In this document: positions 8,475 through 18,200 of the stretch, piece by piece
How positions within the stretch are numbered: the first letter of the stretch is position 1
Layout of the letters: each line of letters begins with the position of its first letter
Source: CAYMEV01 sp964389675 [NCBI: uncultured Candidatus Sumerlaeota bacterium]
Lineage (GTDB): Bacteria > CAYMEV01
Direction of reading: 5' to 3'
Length of the DNA stretch: 64,000 nt
Assembly (NCBI GenBank): GCA_964389675.1
Contig: CAYMEV010000017.1
Span: 18,280 to 82,279, forward strand
The notes under the pieces: generated by a model
The model's database searches: none
What the model was told of the DNA's origin: nothing
The model's input: the letters and a program-made list of their open reading frames with translations, nothing else
Position numbers and translations under genes: made by a program

Positions 8475-9533
8475 TTAATTACTGTTATAAATCTCTTGTA
8501 CAAGTGTAACAATTTTGTTGTTATCAATCCTCTCTGTGCATAATCCATCCAGTTTACAGCCCCTGAAGGTCGAATTAGCATAGCATGGACTGCATTCTGT
8601 TTCACCCCGGGCTATATATATATTCCTTAGATCATGGGGAAGCAGGGATTTTTCATCTGAAGGTCCGAACAATGCTACTGTGGGTTTTTCCAGTGCTACG
8701 GCTATATGGAGAGGCAGGCTGTCAGTGGTTATAACGACAGAGCTTTTCTTTATAAAAAGGACAAGGTCATGAATATCTGTAAGCCCGGCAATAATCCTGG
8801 TATTAAAAGAGGTTTCAAGGAAAGCTTTCTCATCAGCCAAAAGGGTGTCATCATATTTATCACCGCCAATTATTACATTATCAAACCCCTTTTCATAAAG
8901 AGCCTTGACAATCTTTATTGTTTTATCCTTTTTCAGTCGTTTGTATATGTTCCTTTCCCTTATATTTATCCCTCCGCCCGGGAAAAATGAAATATATCCC
9001 CCGCTTTTCAAAAAATCCAGGTTTATATTATGAAATTTATCATACAGATTTTCATCAATAAATGGCCTGGAATACAGGCTTTTTATCCCATCAAGCTCTG
9101 AAACAGAATTGTAAACCTTAAGTATATACTTTCCACGCGGGATCCACTCTGATGACTTAATATTAAGGAGATTTAAAAGCCACCCTGTTATCCTGTTTTT
9201 TCCTCTCAGGCAAAATGTTTCTCCGGAAAGAAGATAGGTGAATAGTATGGTCAAAATACTGGGAGAGTAGACATAAGCCTTATCAAACGACCTGAGGCCG
9301 AATCTTCGGATAAAAGATAAAAATGAACATAGCAGGTTAATATATCCTATTTTATCTTTCCTTAATTCAAGATAATGCAGGCTGTGCCCCGTCCCAGATA
9401 AAACCGGAATGCATTTTCCTGAGGTCAGGCACCATTTTTCAGCTTCCTCACAAGATTTTATCACTGAGCACATAGAAGCTGTGGTCAGAAGGACATCTCC
9501 AATGCTGTGCGTCTTTACAAAAAGGATTTTCAT
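8475..9533 (-). CDS. Glycosyltransferase family 9 (heptosyltransferase-like)
   Basis: A 352-residue protein starting M-K-I-L-F-V-K-T-H-S-I-G-D-V-L-L-T, the typical first strand of ADP-heptose:LPS heptosyltransferases. The C-terminal nucleotide-sugar site is visible as I-T-T-D-S-L-P-L-H-I-A-V-A-L and T-V-A-L-F-G-P-S. The family transfers heptose or a related sugar onto lipopolysaccharide core or another glycan. A cysteine-rich stretch (C-S-P-C, then C-K-L-D-G-L-C) follows, as in many GT9 enzymes. It is the last of three minus-strand genes with short spacers, together with two membrane phosphodiesterases, suggesting work on a surface glycolipid. The sugar donor cannot be told. Confidence 0.85.
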   Translation of the reverse strand: MKILFVKTHSIGDVLLTTASMCSVIKSCEEAEKWCLTSGKCIPVLSGTGHSLHYLELRKDKIGYINLLCSFLSFIRRFGLRSFDKAYVYSPSILTILFTYLLSGETFCLRGKNRITGWLLNLLNIKSSEWIPRGKYILKVYNSVSELDGIKSLYSRPFIDENLYDKFHNINLDFLKSGGYISFFPGGGINIRERNIYKRLKKDKTIKIVKALYEKGFDNVIIGGDKYDDTLLADEKAFLETSFNTRIIAGLTDIHDLVLFIKKSSVVITTDSLPLHIAVALEKPTVALFGPSDEKSLLPHDLRNIYIARGETECSPCYANSTFRGCKLDGLCTERIDNNKIVTLVQEIYNSN

Positions 9534-9541
9534 GCAAACTG

Positions 9542-11443
9542 CTACTGGATATAACCAAGGGATTTCATTTGTTCAATTGCTTTATCCTGCTTGGCATTAT
9601 CAATATCTTCCAGGGCCTGGCTGGAGAATTTACCATAGGACTGTATTTTCCTGTAGGTGATTTTCTCAAGGACTTCCCCGCTGAATGCATCAAAAAGGAT
9701 CCTCCCGTTAAAATCTTCAGCATGGGGGAATCCAAGGAGATAGAGAATTGTAGGGGCAATATCATATATGGATGCTTCCTTTACAGTATTTCCGGGGTTT
9801 ATCATTACTGGATTATACATGAACATAACACCCTCCGGCTTTCCGTACAGGTGGTCCCCTGACTTTATAAAGCTTCCTGTAGGAAGCATACCGTGATCAG
9901 ATGCAATAACGAGCACTGTATTTTCATCTGTATAATTCTCCATAACATAGCCTATATAATCGTCTACTTTCTGATATGACCGGAAAATAACATCCCTGAA
10001 AATATCCATTTCTTCCCTGTCGATCTCAGGAAAATATTCCGGCTGAAAATAATGCCAGTACTGATGGGCAAGAACATCCGTCTGCTGGTAATAAAGGAAC
10101 ATGAAATCATAATCTGAATCTTTCCATAGTGATTTTGAAACACAGAAAAAGGTCTCATCCTGAGCTGAAATCCACCTCAGAAGCTCCAGATTCTTCTGCA
10201 TAAGCCTTGTTTTATTCAGATTTAGAAAATCTTTTTCAGAGATATTGAGATAATATGCTATATCAGCGAAGGAAAGGCTATCAGGATCTATCCTGCATTC
10301 TCTGATCTTCGGGTCAATATCAGGGGGGTACACGTCCGGCAGAGTATGGTCGGACTCCAGAAAGAGATCCTCAATTGAATAGGTATACTGGGGGGAAACC
10401 ATATTACCATTAATAGCATATACAGGATATGTTACCCAGCCGCCGAGCACTGATGACCTTTTCCCTTTCTCTGACAGAATGTCCCATATTGCCTTGCATT
10501 TTCTGTGAGTTGAGTTATATATAAGTATCCTGTTGATATCCAGCCTTTCATAGAGCTTTACAATATAATGGATCATACTCATTTTAGGAAATTTGACCTT
10601 ACCGTTGACTGGAGGGAAAAATGGCATCTTATACATTGAAAAATCCACTATACCATGTTCCTCAGGGAGCATGGAGGTATAGATGCTGTTCCAGATTACT
10701 GGAGATTTTGCAGGTTCAATAGTGCTCAGCGAATATGAAGAGCCATGTTCATGCAGAAACCTTAGATTCGGGAGCATATCGTCCTCAAACATCCTGTCAA
10801 GAACTGTAAAGCTCAGGGCATCTGCCGCTATGAATATTACCCTGTTTGGCGTAGCTGATACTTCATATTCTTCAGCAAATGATTCTCTGACCTTATCAGA
10901 AGAAGAATCTGCCCCGCTGTATATTATATAAAATCCGGCAGAGGCAAAAAGGAACAGGGCCAGTATCTTCGGGATAAGGGATAGATGGCTCAGCAGCTTT
11001 TCAGAAAGAATCAGCAGAAGAATGATCAGAAATGATAGTATTATGATACAGAATACAGAGGCAATAATAAACCAGGGGCTAAAAATATCTACTATATTAC
11101 CTCTTCCAATTCTTATATAGTTGATAATCAGAAAACCTGCATTGGCAAGAATTATAAAAAAGGAGAAGATATAATCATAGTATTCCCTGTATACCCTGAT
11201 GCGAAAGACAGAAAAAACCAGAACAGCTGTTATGCTTAACAGCAGGTTCAGCACAAAGCTGTTTATAAAACAGAACAGGAAGAGATACAGCCTTGTGGCA
11301 AGATCGTTAATAGCAGGATTCATATCGATAATGAAATAGATATTAATTATTCCCGTCAGGAACCCCCATAAAAGAGAAACCCTTAATATGGATGCCGGCA
11401 GGCTTGTTTCCTTTTTATTCAGTTCCCTGTATATGCTTTTCAT
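9542..11443 (-). CDS. Membrane-anchored alkaline-phosphatase-superfamily phosphodiesterase, copy 2
   Basis: A 633-residue protein with about five hydrophobic segments in residues 20-175, then a catalytic domain of the type I phosphodiesterase/nucleotide pyrophosphatase group. Metal and nucleophile positions are recognisable: A-A-D-A-L-S near residue 208, P-A-K-S-P-V-I-W with the probable serine nucleophile near residue 245, T-D-V-L-A-H, A-S-D-H-G-M and a late G-D-H. The domain should lie outside the cytoplasmic membrane. It ends in M-K-S-L-G-Y-I-Q. It is a paralogue of the gene upstream, 2 bases away. Substrate unknown: a phosphodiester in a glycolipid or envelope polymer, or a phosphoethanolamine-type transfer, are possible. 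Confidence 0.8.
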   Translation of the reverse strand: MKSIYRELNKKETSLPASILRVSLLWGFLTGIINIYFIIDMNPAINDLATRLYLFLFCFINSFVLNLLLSITAVLVFSVFRIRVYREYYDYIFSFFIILANAGFLIINYIRIGRGNIVDIFSPWFIIASVFCIIILSFLIILLLILSEKLLSHLSLIPKILALFLFASAGFYIIYSGADSSSDKVRESFAEEYEVSATPNRVIFIAADALSFTVLDRMFEDDMLPNLRFLHEHGSSYSLSTIEPAKSPVIWNSIYTSMLPEEHGIVDFSMYKMPFFPPVNGKVKFPKMSMIHYIVKLYERLDINRILIYNSTHRKCKAIWDILSEKGKRSSVLGGWVTYPVYAINGNMVSPQYTYSIEDLFLESDHTLPDVYPPDIDPKIRECRIDPDSLSFADIAYYLNISEKDFLNLNKTRLMQKNLELLRWISAQDETFFCVSKSLWKDSDYDFMFLYYQQTDVLAHQYWHYFQPEYFPEIDREEMDIFRDVIFRSYQKVDDYIGYVMENYTDENTVLVIASDHGMLPTGSFIKSGDHLYGKPEGVMFMYNPVMINPGNTVKEASIYDIAPTILYLLGFPHAEDFNGRILFDAFSGEVLEKITYRKIQSYGKFSSQALEDIDNAKQDKAIEQMKSLGYIQ

Positions 11444-11445
11444 TT

Positions 11446-13245
11446 TTAATTTATATACCCAAGGCTTTTCAGCATATTTTCATTTTCCCTCAGCTCTTCT
11501 TCTTCAATCTTAATCCTTTTGACAAATGCATTCCTCTCTAAAGCCCGGTAGGATTCTATATGCCTTATTTGCCTATTTACTTTGAAAATATCATGGGGAG
11601 TACCCGCAAAATCGTCAGATACCGGAAGGCCAAAATAGAAGAGCAGGGTAGGCGTAATATCATAAACAGATAGATTGCCCGGGCATTTATCCCTGTCTAT
11701 ATCTTTTCCGTATGCCATAAATACTCCATCAGGCGCATTTTCATGAATTCCCTGAAGATAAGGCTTAAGAGGGTCAGAAATGCTTCCGATAAAACCCTTC
11801 GACTCAAATCCATGGTCGGAAAGAATAAACACTGTGCAGTCCTCACCATAATTCTTTAAATAATCTTCAATCTCTTTTTCTATAAAGCCCAGGTATTTTC
11901 CCAGGTATGTTGAACCTGGATTATTTCCCTTATTTATTTTATTGAAAAAATCATCAAAAAAAAGATGTGAACTTCCGTCAAGGCCATGAATATAAATGAT
12001 ATCTACATTAGATTCAGGCTTCAGTAAAGACCTGATTTTATCAGCCATCTTCATTATCTTGAAATCACTTACAAAGAATCTCTCTGCCAGTTCTGCAGAG
12101 TATCTGTCCCTGCCTGCCAGAATATCACGGAATTGCCTGCTGAACATCTCATGAGCTGCAGGCTCCGTATTCTTTAAAAACTCGGTAATATCACTTTTAA
12201 TTTCCGGAGGATATATGCTCTCAAAAGCTAAACTGTCAAAATTGGTTATAAACTCAGTTTCAGAGATAACTGCACCATTAACAATGCTTGGAGGCAATGT
12301 AACAGGGTAATTTATCACTGATAAACTGAATCCGGCACTTGACATTATATCCCAGATCCTTGGAACCCTGACATCATAGCTCATATTTGGATAAAAAGCT
12401 GCAATTCCGGCTTTTGAAAGCAGATAAAAATACTTGGACATGCCCATGAATTTTGGAAATATGGAGAAGCCGCCTGATTTTGCACCAAAAAACCTGTATC
12501 TTCCAAAACCAATAATACCGTGATTAAGGGGTGTTTCCCCGGATGCAACCGTTGTCCATATTACCGGAGAATGGGTTGGGAAAATTGTCTGAAGCCTTTT
12601 ATAGATGCCTTTATCCCTGGCATTGCAAAAAAATCCATTGTTTTTCTCATCAGTATATTCATCAAGTATATTGGAGGATAAGCCATCAATGCAGAAAATA
12701 ACAGTCTTATGCGTCAAATAGGATGATAATGGCGTTTTTATCTCATCATAATCAGAAATTGCAGGCTGAATTGAAAGGAAACAAAAAAGGAAAATAAAAG
12801 GGATGAGCATCACGGTTACAATACTTATAGGATGTTCAGGTCCGTGATATTTAGAATAATACAGGTAATAGACCAGAAAAAGCTGATTTATGATCAGGAT
12901 CCCTGCAATCAGGTAATAAGCCGGCTTAAAAAAGCCTGAATAGATAAAAATATTGTATACAGACAGGACAAGGACCATAAGGGTGAATAAGCCTGCAAAA
13001 AGAAGGTTGAGATAAAATACCTCCTTTCTGGCAGGTCCAGGACCCCCACCTGAAGTAAATCTCTTAATAAAGGCAAAGAAACAGAACAGAATGAAAACGG
13101 GCATGATCAGGAAAAAAAGCAAATACATCCTGTCATTAAGAGAGGGATTGACAGGCAGATTCAATACGATTACAATAAGCAGTACCGGGTTTATTGCAAT
13201 TATTGAAAACAAAAGATTAGTAATAAAAAAACTGAAAATCTTCAT
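11446..13245 (-). CDS. Membrane-anchored alkaline-phosphatase-superfamily phosphodiesterase, copy 1
   Basis: A 599-residue paralogue of the next gene. Four to five membrane segments fill residues 1-165. The catalytic domain shows F-C-I-D-G-L-S near residue 187, F-P-T-H-S-P-V-I-W-T-T with the likely nucleophile near residue 225, D-G-S-S-H, L-S-D-H-G-F and a late G-I-H, so all metal-ligand positions are kept. It ends in M-L-K-S-L-G-Y-I-N, almost the same tail as its neighbour. First gene of a three-gene unit with the GT9 enzyme; the spacing of 2 bases implies cotranscription. Function probably in envelope glycan or lipid modification. Confidence 0.8.
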   Translation of the reverse strand: MKIFSFFITNLLFSIIAINPVLLIVIVLNLPVNPSLNDRMYLLFFLIMPVFILFCFFAFIKRFTSGGGPGPARKEVFYLNLLFAGLFTLMVLVLSVYNIFIYSGFFKPAYYLIAGILIINQLFLVYYLYYSKYHGPEHPISIVTVMLIPFIFLFCFLSIQPAISDYDEIKTPLSSYLTHKTVIFCIDGLSSNILDEYTDEKNNGFFCNARDKGIYKRLQTIFPTHSPVIWTTVASGETPLNHGIIGFGRYRFFGAKSGGFSIFPKFMGMSKYFYLLSKAGIAAFYPNMSYDVRVPRIWDIMSSAGFSLSVINYPVTLPPSIVNGAVISETEFITNFDSLAFESIYPPEIKSDITEFLKNTEPAAHEMFSRQFRDILAGRDRYSAELAERFFVSDFKIMKMADKIRSLLKPESNVDIIYIHGLDGSSHLFFDDFFNKINKGNNPGSTYLGKYLGFIEKEIEDYLKNYGEDCTVFILSDHGFESKGFIGSISDPLKPYLQGIHENAPDGVFMAYGKDIDRDKCPGNLSVYDITPTLLFYFGLPVSDDFAGTPHDIFKVNRQIRHIESYRALERNAFVKRIKIEEEELRENENMLKSLGYIN

Positions 13246-13273
13246 CTCAACTTCTTATACTGTGCTAATATGA

Positions 13274-13302
13274 TTATTACAGCAATATGAATATAAGTTC
13301 AA
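13274..13302 (-). promoter_or_regulatory. Promoter for the phosphodiesterase/GT9 unit
   Basis: On the minus strand TTGAAC, a 17-base spacer and TAATAA lie just upstream of the first phosphodiesterase gene. The 13246-13433 gap is a divergent promoter region. Confidence 0.5.
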
Positions 13303-13376
13303 TATCTTTTTATACCTGATATTAATATGCTTTGTTTTAAAAAATGAAAAATGAAATTATCTGCTTATTATATAAC

Positions 13377-13405
13377 TTGACTAGTTTCCTTAACTGCTGT
13401 TAAAT
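13377..13405 (+). promoter_or_regulatory. Promoter for the RqcH/NFACT gene
   Basis: TTGACT, 17 bases, TTAAAT. The predicted start is near 13412, giving a leader of about 20 bases containing an AAGGGA ribosome binding site. Confidence 0.5.
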
Positions 13406-13433
13406 TTCTCCTTCATGAAGGGAAAATTATGCA

Positions 13434-15014
13434 ATGCATGGAAATATCTTAGAACTGGAGCTTGAATATATTCAAAGCCTTTTGCCGGCAGATATAAAAG
13501 GGGTTTATTCCTCTGGCAAAAATGAAATTTCGATACTGATTAAAGGGGAAAACTATAAAGGATATCTATCCATAAGACTTGACCCATCTTTTCCGAACAT
13601 CCATGCCAGCGGACCCTGTGGGGGCAGGTTTATTGAAAACAGCAATATAAACAGGCTTCACAGGTTTATTCTTGGGCATAATATAACAGGAATAACCTCA
13701 GTACCTGATGAGAGGTATTTTTACATCAATCTGAAAAAAGAAAGACCACTGAAGCTTTTCATATCCCTTATACCGCAAAAGCTTAATGCTTTGCTGCTTG
13801 ATGAATCAGGGATTATTGTCTGGGCAAACAGATATAAGGCCATGGATGTGGATAATGTCCCTATACTTGAAGGAATTGTGTTTTTGAAAAATGATTTTCT
13901 TTCAAAAAAGGAAAACAAAAAAGAAAGATGCAGGGCCAGCGATCTGCCTTTATGCTACAGTAATATACTGAGCCATGAACAGCAGAAAAGGCTGCTGGAT
14001 TTTTTCCGCAGCCAGGACCATGCTGCTGGCCGAAAGGAAATTATATTCTATCTCTATTTTGGCCCATTCAGGCTTGCAGGCGAGATAAGGCCAGTCATAC
14101 TACCCTTTCAGATACCTGATCAGGAGTACCTTTATAGTGGTAATCTAAACAGCATCCTGCAGGAATCACAATCCCTGATATTAAAGTATGTCAATGCCAA
14201 AAAGCATCTCAGGGAAAAGCTGAAAAGGCTGAAAAAAGATATTCACAGGCTTGACAGGAAAAGAGCTCTAATCGAACAGGAATACAGGACAGCCCGGAAT
14301 CACAGAAAGTTCACACTTTTCGGGGAACTGATAAAAGCAAACCTTAAATGCATAAAGCCAAGCCAGAAAAGGGCAGTATTAAAGGGTTTTGACGGCAGGC
14401 AATATGAAATCCCGCTGGATGAAAAGCTCTCAGCGGTCGACAACATGAATAATTATTTTCAATATGCAAAAAGAATGAAGAGAGGAATTGACATTAAGAA
14501 GGAAAACCTTGATATTACAGAAAAAGAGATAAACATGCTGAGCAGTGAGCTTAACAGATTAGAAATGATAGATTCATACCAGGGCCTTGAGAATTTCAGA
14601 AAAAATGAGGCAAAACTGCCTTCAGAAGATAAGAAACCAGGGAATCAAAAGAGGCCTAAATATCCAAATATCAGGGAATATACAACCCCTGAAGGGTATA
14701 CAATACTCGTTGCAAACAATTCACGTGCAAATGACGAGCTGACATTGAGAATTGCAAAACCCAATGATATGTGGCTGCATACGCAGAATATACCTGGGAG
14801 CCATGTTATTATAAAGAACCCTGACAAAGGCAGGTCCATCCCTCTTGAGGTACTGCTGCAGGCGGCAAGGCTTGCTGTAAAAAACTCCAGGGCGAAAAAT
14901 TCCTCAAAGGTTCCTGTAGACTATACACAGAAAAAGTACGTAAAAAAACCAAAAAGATCTGCGCCCGGATTCGTAATATACACAAATCAGAAGACCCTTA
15001 TAATTGAATCCTGA
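13434..15014 (+). CDS. rqcH: NFACT-family ribosome quality control protein (RqcH/Tae2-like)
   Basis: A 526-residue protein with the NFACT layout: N-terminal NFACT-N domain (about 1-150), long coiled region (about 240-400) containing the family pattern L-D-E-K-L-S-A-V-D-N-M-N-N-Y-F, and a C-terminal NFACT-R domain with M-W-L-H-T-Q-N-I-P-G-S-H-V-I-I and P-V-D-Y-T-Q-K-K-Y-V-K-K. RqcH binds stalled 50S subunits carrying nascent chains and directs addition of alanine tails that mark the chain for decay. The D-R pair important in the Bacillus protein is replaced by a D-E-R stretch near residue 95, so activity there is uncertain. The start is an ATG with an AAGGGA site; the ATG six bases upstream is out of frame. 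Confidence 0.87.
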   Translation: MHGNILELELEYIQSLLPADIKGVYSSGKNEISILIKGENYKGYLSIRLDPSFPNIHASGPCGGRFIENSNINRLHRFILGHNITGITSVPDERYFYINLKKERPLKLFISLIPQKLNALLLDESGIIVWANRYKAMDVDNVPILEGIVFLKNDFLSKKENKKERCRASDLPLCYSNILSHEQQKRLLDFFRSQDHAAGRKEIIFYLYFGPFRLAGEIRPVILPFQIPDQEYLYSGNLNSILQESQSLILKYVNAKKHLREKLKRLKKDIHRLDRKRALIEQEYRTARNHRKFTLFGELIKANLKCIKPSQKRAVLKGFDGRQYEIPLDEKLSAVDNMNNYFQYAKRMKRGIDIKKENLDITEKEINMLSSELNRLEMIDSYQGLENFRKNEAKLPSEDKKPGNQKRPKYPNIREYTTPEGYTILVANNSRANDELTLRIAKPNDMWLHTQNIPGSHVIIKNPDKGRSIPLEVLLQAARLAVKNSRAKNSSKVPVDYTQKKYVKKPKRSAPGFVIYTNQKTLIIES

Positions 15015-15221
15015 TATTAATATGTCAGCCAATTAAATGGCGGACAGGCACATAGATGTGTTATATGCCCCGAATATCCATGCTCTTTTAATTTATGGGC
15101 TCATTTGCTCCATTCTGCTCTATATAACGGGGTCAGGTAGATGCTTTCGACAGCTTTTTGAATTTTATTTTTTTATTTTCATAATATTTTGTTTTTATAA
15201 TAATATTGTTTTAAAATAATC

Positions 15222-18200
15222 ATGATATCGGAATTTATTCCCGGAGATATGGATCCTATGTCAGACAGGCATGGCCTGATACCAGAATTTATTGCAGACA
15301 AATATAAACAGGGTAAATTTAAGGGACTTTTCTATTGTTATACAATGTTCATCGATATCTCCGGTTTTACAGCAATGACCCAAAGCCTTATGCAGTCCGG
15401 AAAAGAAGGGGCAGAGGTACTTTCATCCATTATCAACAGCCTTTTTACGCCTGCAATAGAGACCATCTACAGATATGAAGGTTTTATATCTTCCTTTGCC
15501 GGAGATGCATTTACTTCCATCTTTATCAGGAATAAGCCAGAATATGCACTTAAAGCAGCCTTTGAAATCAAGAAGCAGTTTATCAGAAATGGCAGTATTG
15601 TTACAAAACTGGGAGAATTCAGATTAGAAGCAAAGATAGGCCTCTCATGCGGAAAAGCGGAGTACAGCATAATTGACCCTGGCATTCAGCATACCTATTA
15701 TTTCAGGGGAGAAGCTATTGATGGATGCGCAGAATCTGAGCATAAGGCCCGGAGATCGGAAATAATTGCTGATAAAAGGTTTATAGGCAGGATCTCAGCT
15801 GAGATTGAAAAGAGAGCGCTTTCTGCCAATTATTTTGAGATTTATCCTTCAGATATAGATATCTCTCATAGGAAGTCAAATAATCGATTGCTGAATATGC
15901 CTTCCATAGAAAAGAAATTTGTAAACAGCAGTCTGCTTGATATTAAGTATAAAGGGGAATTCAGGGAGATAACATCGGTTTTTATCAGCTTCTCTGATGA
16001 AAAGACCTTCGAGGATGGTATCATGCAGGTAATAAGGAATGCCCATAAGTATGGCGGATATTTCAATCGTGTGGACTTCGGGGATAAGGGCGGTACCATG
16101 CTGATAATATTTGGAGCGCCATCCGGGATAGAGAAGCTCTACACAAGGACAGCCGATTTTGCCCTTTGCCTTAAAGATATTCATGGATTCCGGTTCAGGG
16201 CTGGTATTTCAACAGGAATAGCATTTGCAGGCTATATAGGTTCTGACAGGAGAAGTGAGTATACTGCAATAGGGAATGTAGTCAATATATCCGCCCGCCT
16301 GATGATGAAGGCCGGCTGGTATGAAATCCTTGCATGCCAGGATATCAGAAACAGGCTGTACCATCATTACAACTTTTCAGCGGGTGGGTTAAGGAAAATA
16401 AAGGGTTTTAGGGCTCCCGCAAGGATTTATGCCCTGGAATCAAGGAAGGGCTACAACAGGAGAATAACATATAAGAGCGGCTATATACAGAGAACAGACG
16501 AAACAGAGAAATTAAAAAATCTAATCAGCCCTATTTTCAATGGCAGAAGTGCTGGACTGGTTTATGTTAACGGGCCTGCAGGCATAGGTAAATCCCGCTT
16601 TATTGATGAGTTCATGATCAGCAATGATAAATGCGCTTTTTTTTACATGCCCTGTGATGAGATACTCAGAAAATCATTTAATCCCTTCATACATTTCTTA
16701 AGGCAATATTTCAGACAGTCAGAGTCCAAAACAAAATTTCAGAATGCAGAAAGGTTTTCTGAATTGTACAGGAGGATGCTTTCAGAGATAAACGATGAAT
16801 ACTATAAAAAGGAGCTTGCACGCACTGAACCATTTATTGCAGGGCTGACCGGGCTCAGCCTGGATGATGCCATATTCAGCGATATGGATCCGAAGATCGT
16901 TTATGAAAACACCATTTTTGCATTAAAGGACTTCTTTTTAGCTCAATGCCTTAAGAAACCCTCTGTACTGGTAATTGACGATGGACATTCAATAGACACA
17001 GACAGCCTTAACCTGCTGAATACAATCCTGAGAAATATGGAAAGTTCCGCCATGGCTGTAATAATGCTCTGCCGTCTCAGGGATGATGGAAGCAGCTATG
17101 ATTTTTTCAGTGACAGCCCCGGTAATTCATTAGAGCTTAAGCCCTTCGGAAAAAAGAACATGGACAGGCTTCTTGAGGATCTGCTTGGAACTGGCGATCT
17201 GCCTGCTCTAACAAAGGAATTTATTTGGGAAAAGAGCGCCGGTAATCCGTTCTTCATAGAACAGATCACTCTTTACATGTCAGAAAATAATCTATTCGAC
17301 AGTAAATTTAATATTGCCGGTACTGAATATGCAGTACCTTCAGAAATAGGCCAGATATTAACCGCAAGGATTGACAGATTATCCACAAAGCTTAAAGAAG
17401 CTGTTAAGGCCGCTTCTGTACTGGGCAGGGAATTTGCGGTAAAAGTGCTGAGAAGCCTTCTATTTAAGATAAAAATCTCTGATAATGATGCTGACTTTGA
17501 GAAGCAGATTAAGGCAGGTGAAAAAGAACAGATCTGGGAAAACATCTCGGAATTGATCTGCATATTCAGGCATGCCCTTATAAGGGATACTGCATATGCC
17601 ATGCAGCTTAAGGAAAGGCTCAGGCAGATACACAATATGGCTGGAAATGCTATTGAGGAGATCTATTCTGATAATCTTGAAGCAAACTATGAGGAACTGG
17701 CAGAGCATTTCGACAGGGCAGAGAACATTGATAAAGCTGTTTGCTACCTGGAAAAAGCAGGCAGAAAAGCAATGCAGCACTACAAGAATGAAAAGGCGCT
17801 GAATTATTTTGACAGGCTTATACACTATCTCTGGCTTGAAAAAAACAGGGAAAAAGTAATACAAATCATGCTTTTGCAGTCAAACCTCCATTATTTGACG
17901 GGCAGATGGGATAAGGCTTTGAATACCGGAAAGAGCAGCCTTAAGCTTGCTGATAAATTAGGTAAAGGCATAATATCAGTTAACTGCATGCTCAATCTGG
18001 CAGGCCATTATATTGCAATGCATAAGCTTAAAGAGGCTGAAAATATAGCAAAAAAGTCCCTATCACTTTCAGAAAAGACTGGTTATCAAGAAGGAATAAT
18101 AAAAGCCCTGTATGAAATAGGCCGACTGAGCATTGCAAAAGGTGATTATGACAAGGCAAAAGAGCTTTTATTGAAATTTCACTCCAAAAGCTTAATGAAG

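Noticed and set aside
15037-15219. 60-codon hydrophobic reading frame before the cyclase gene
   Set aside because: No ribosome site, low-complexity F/I-rich end, no recognisable domain; more likely AT-rich spacer.
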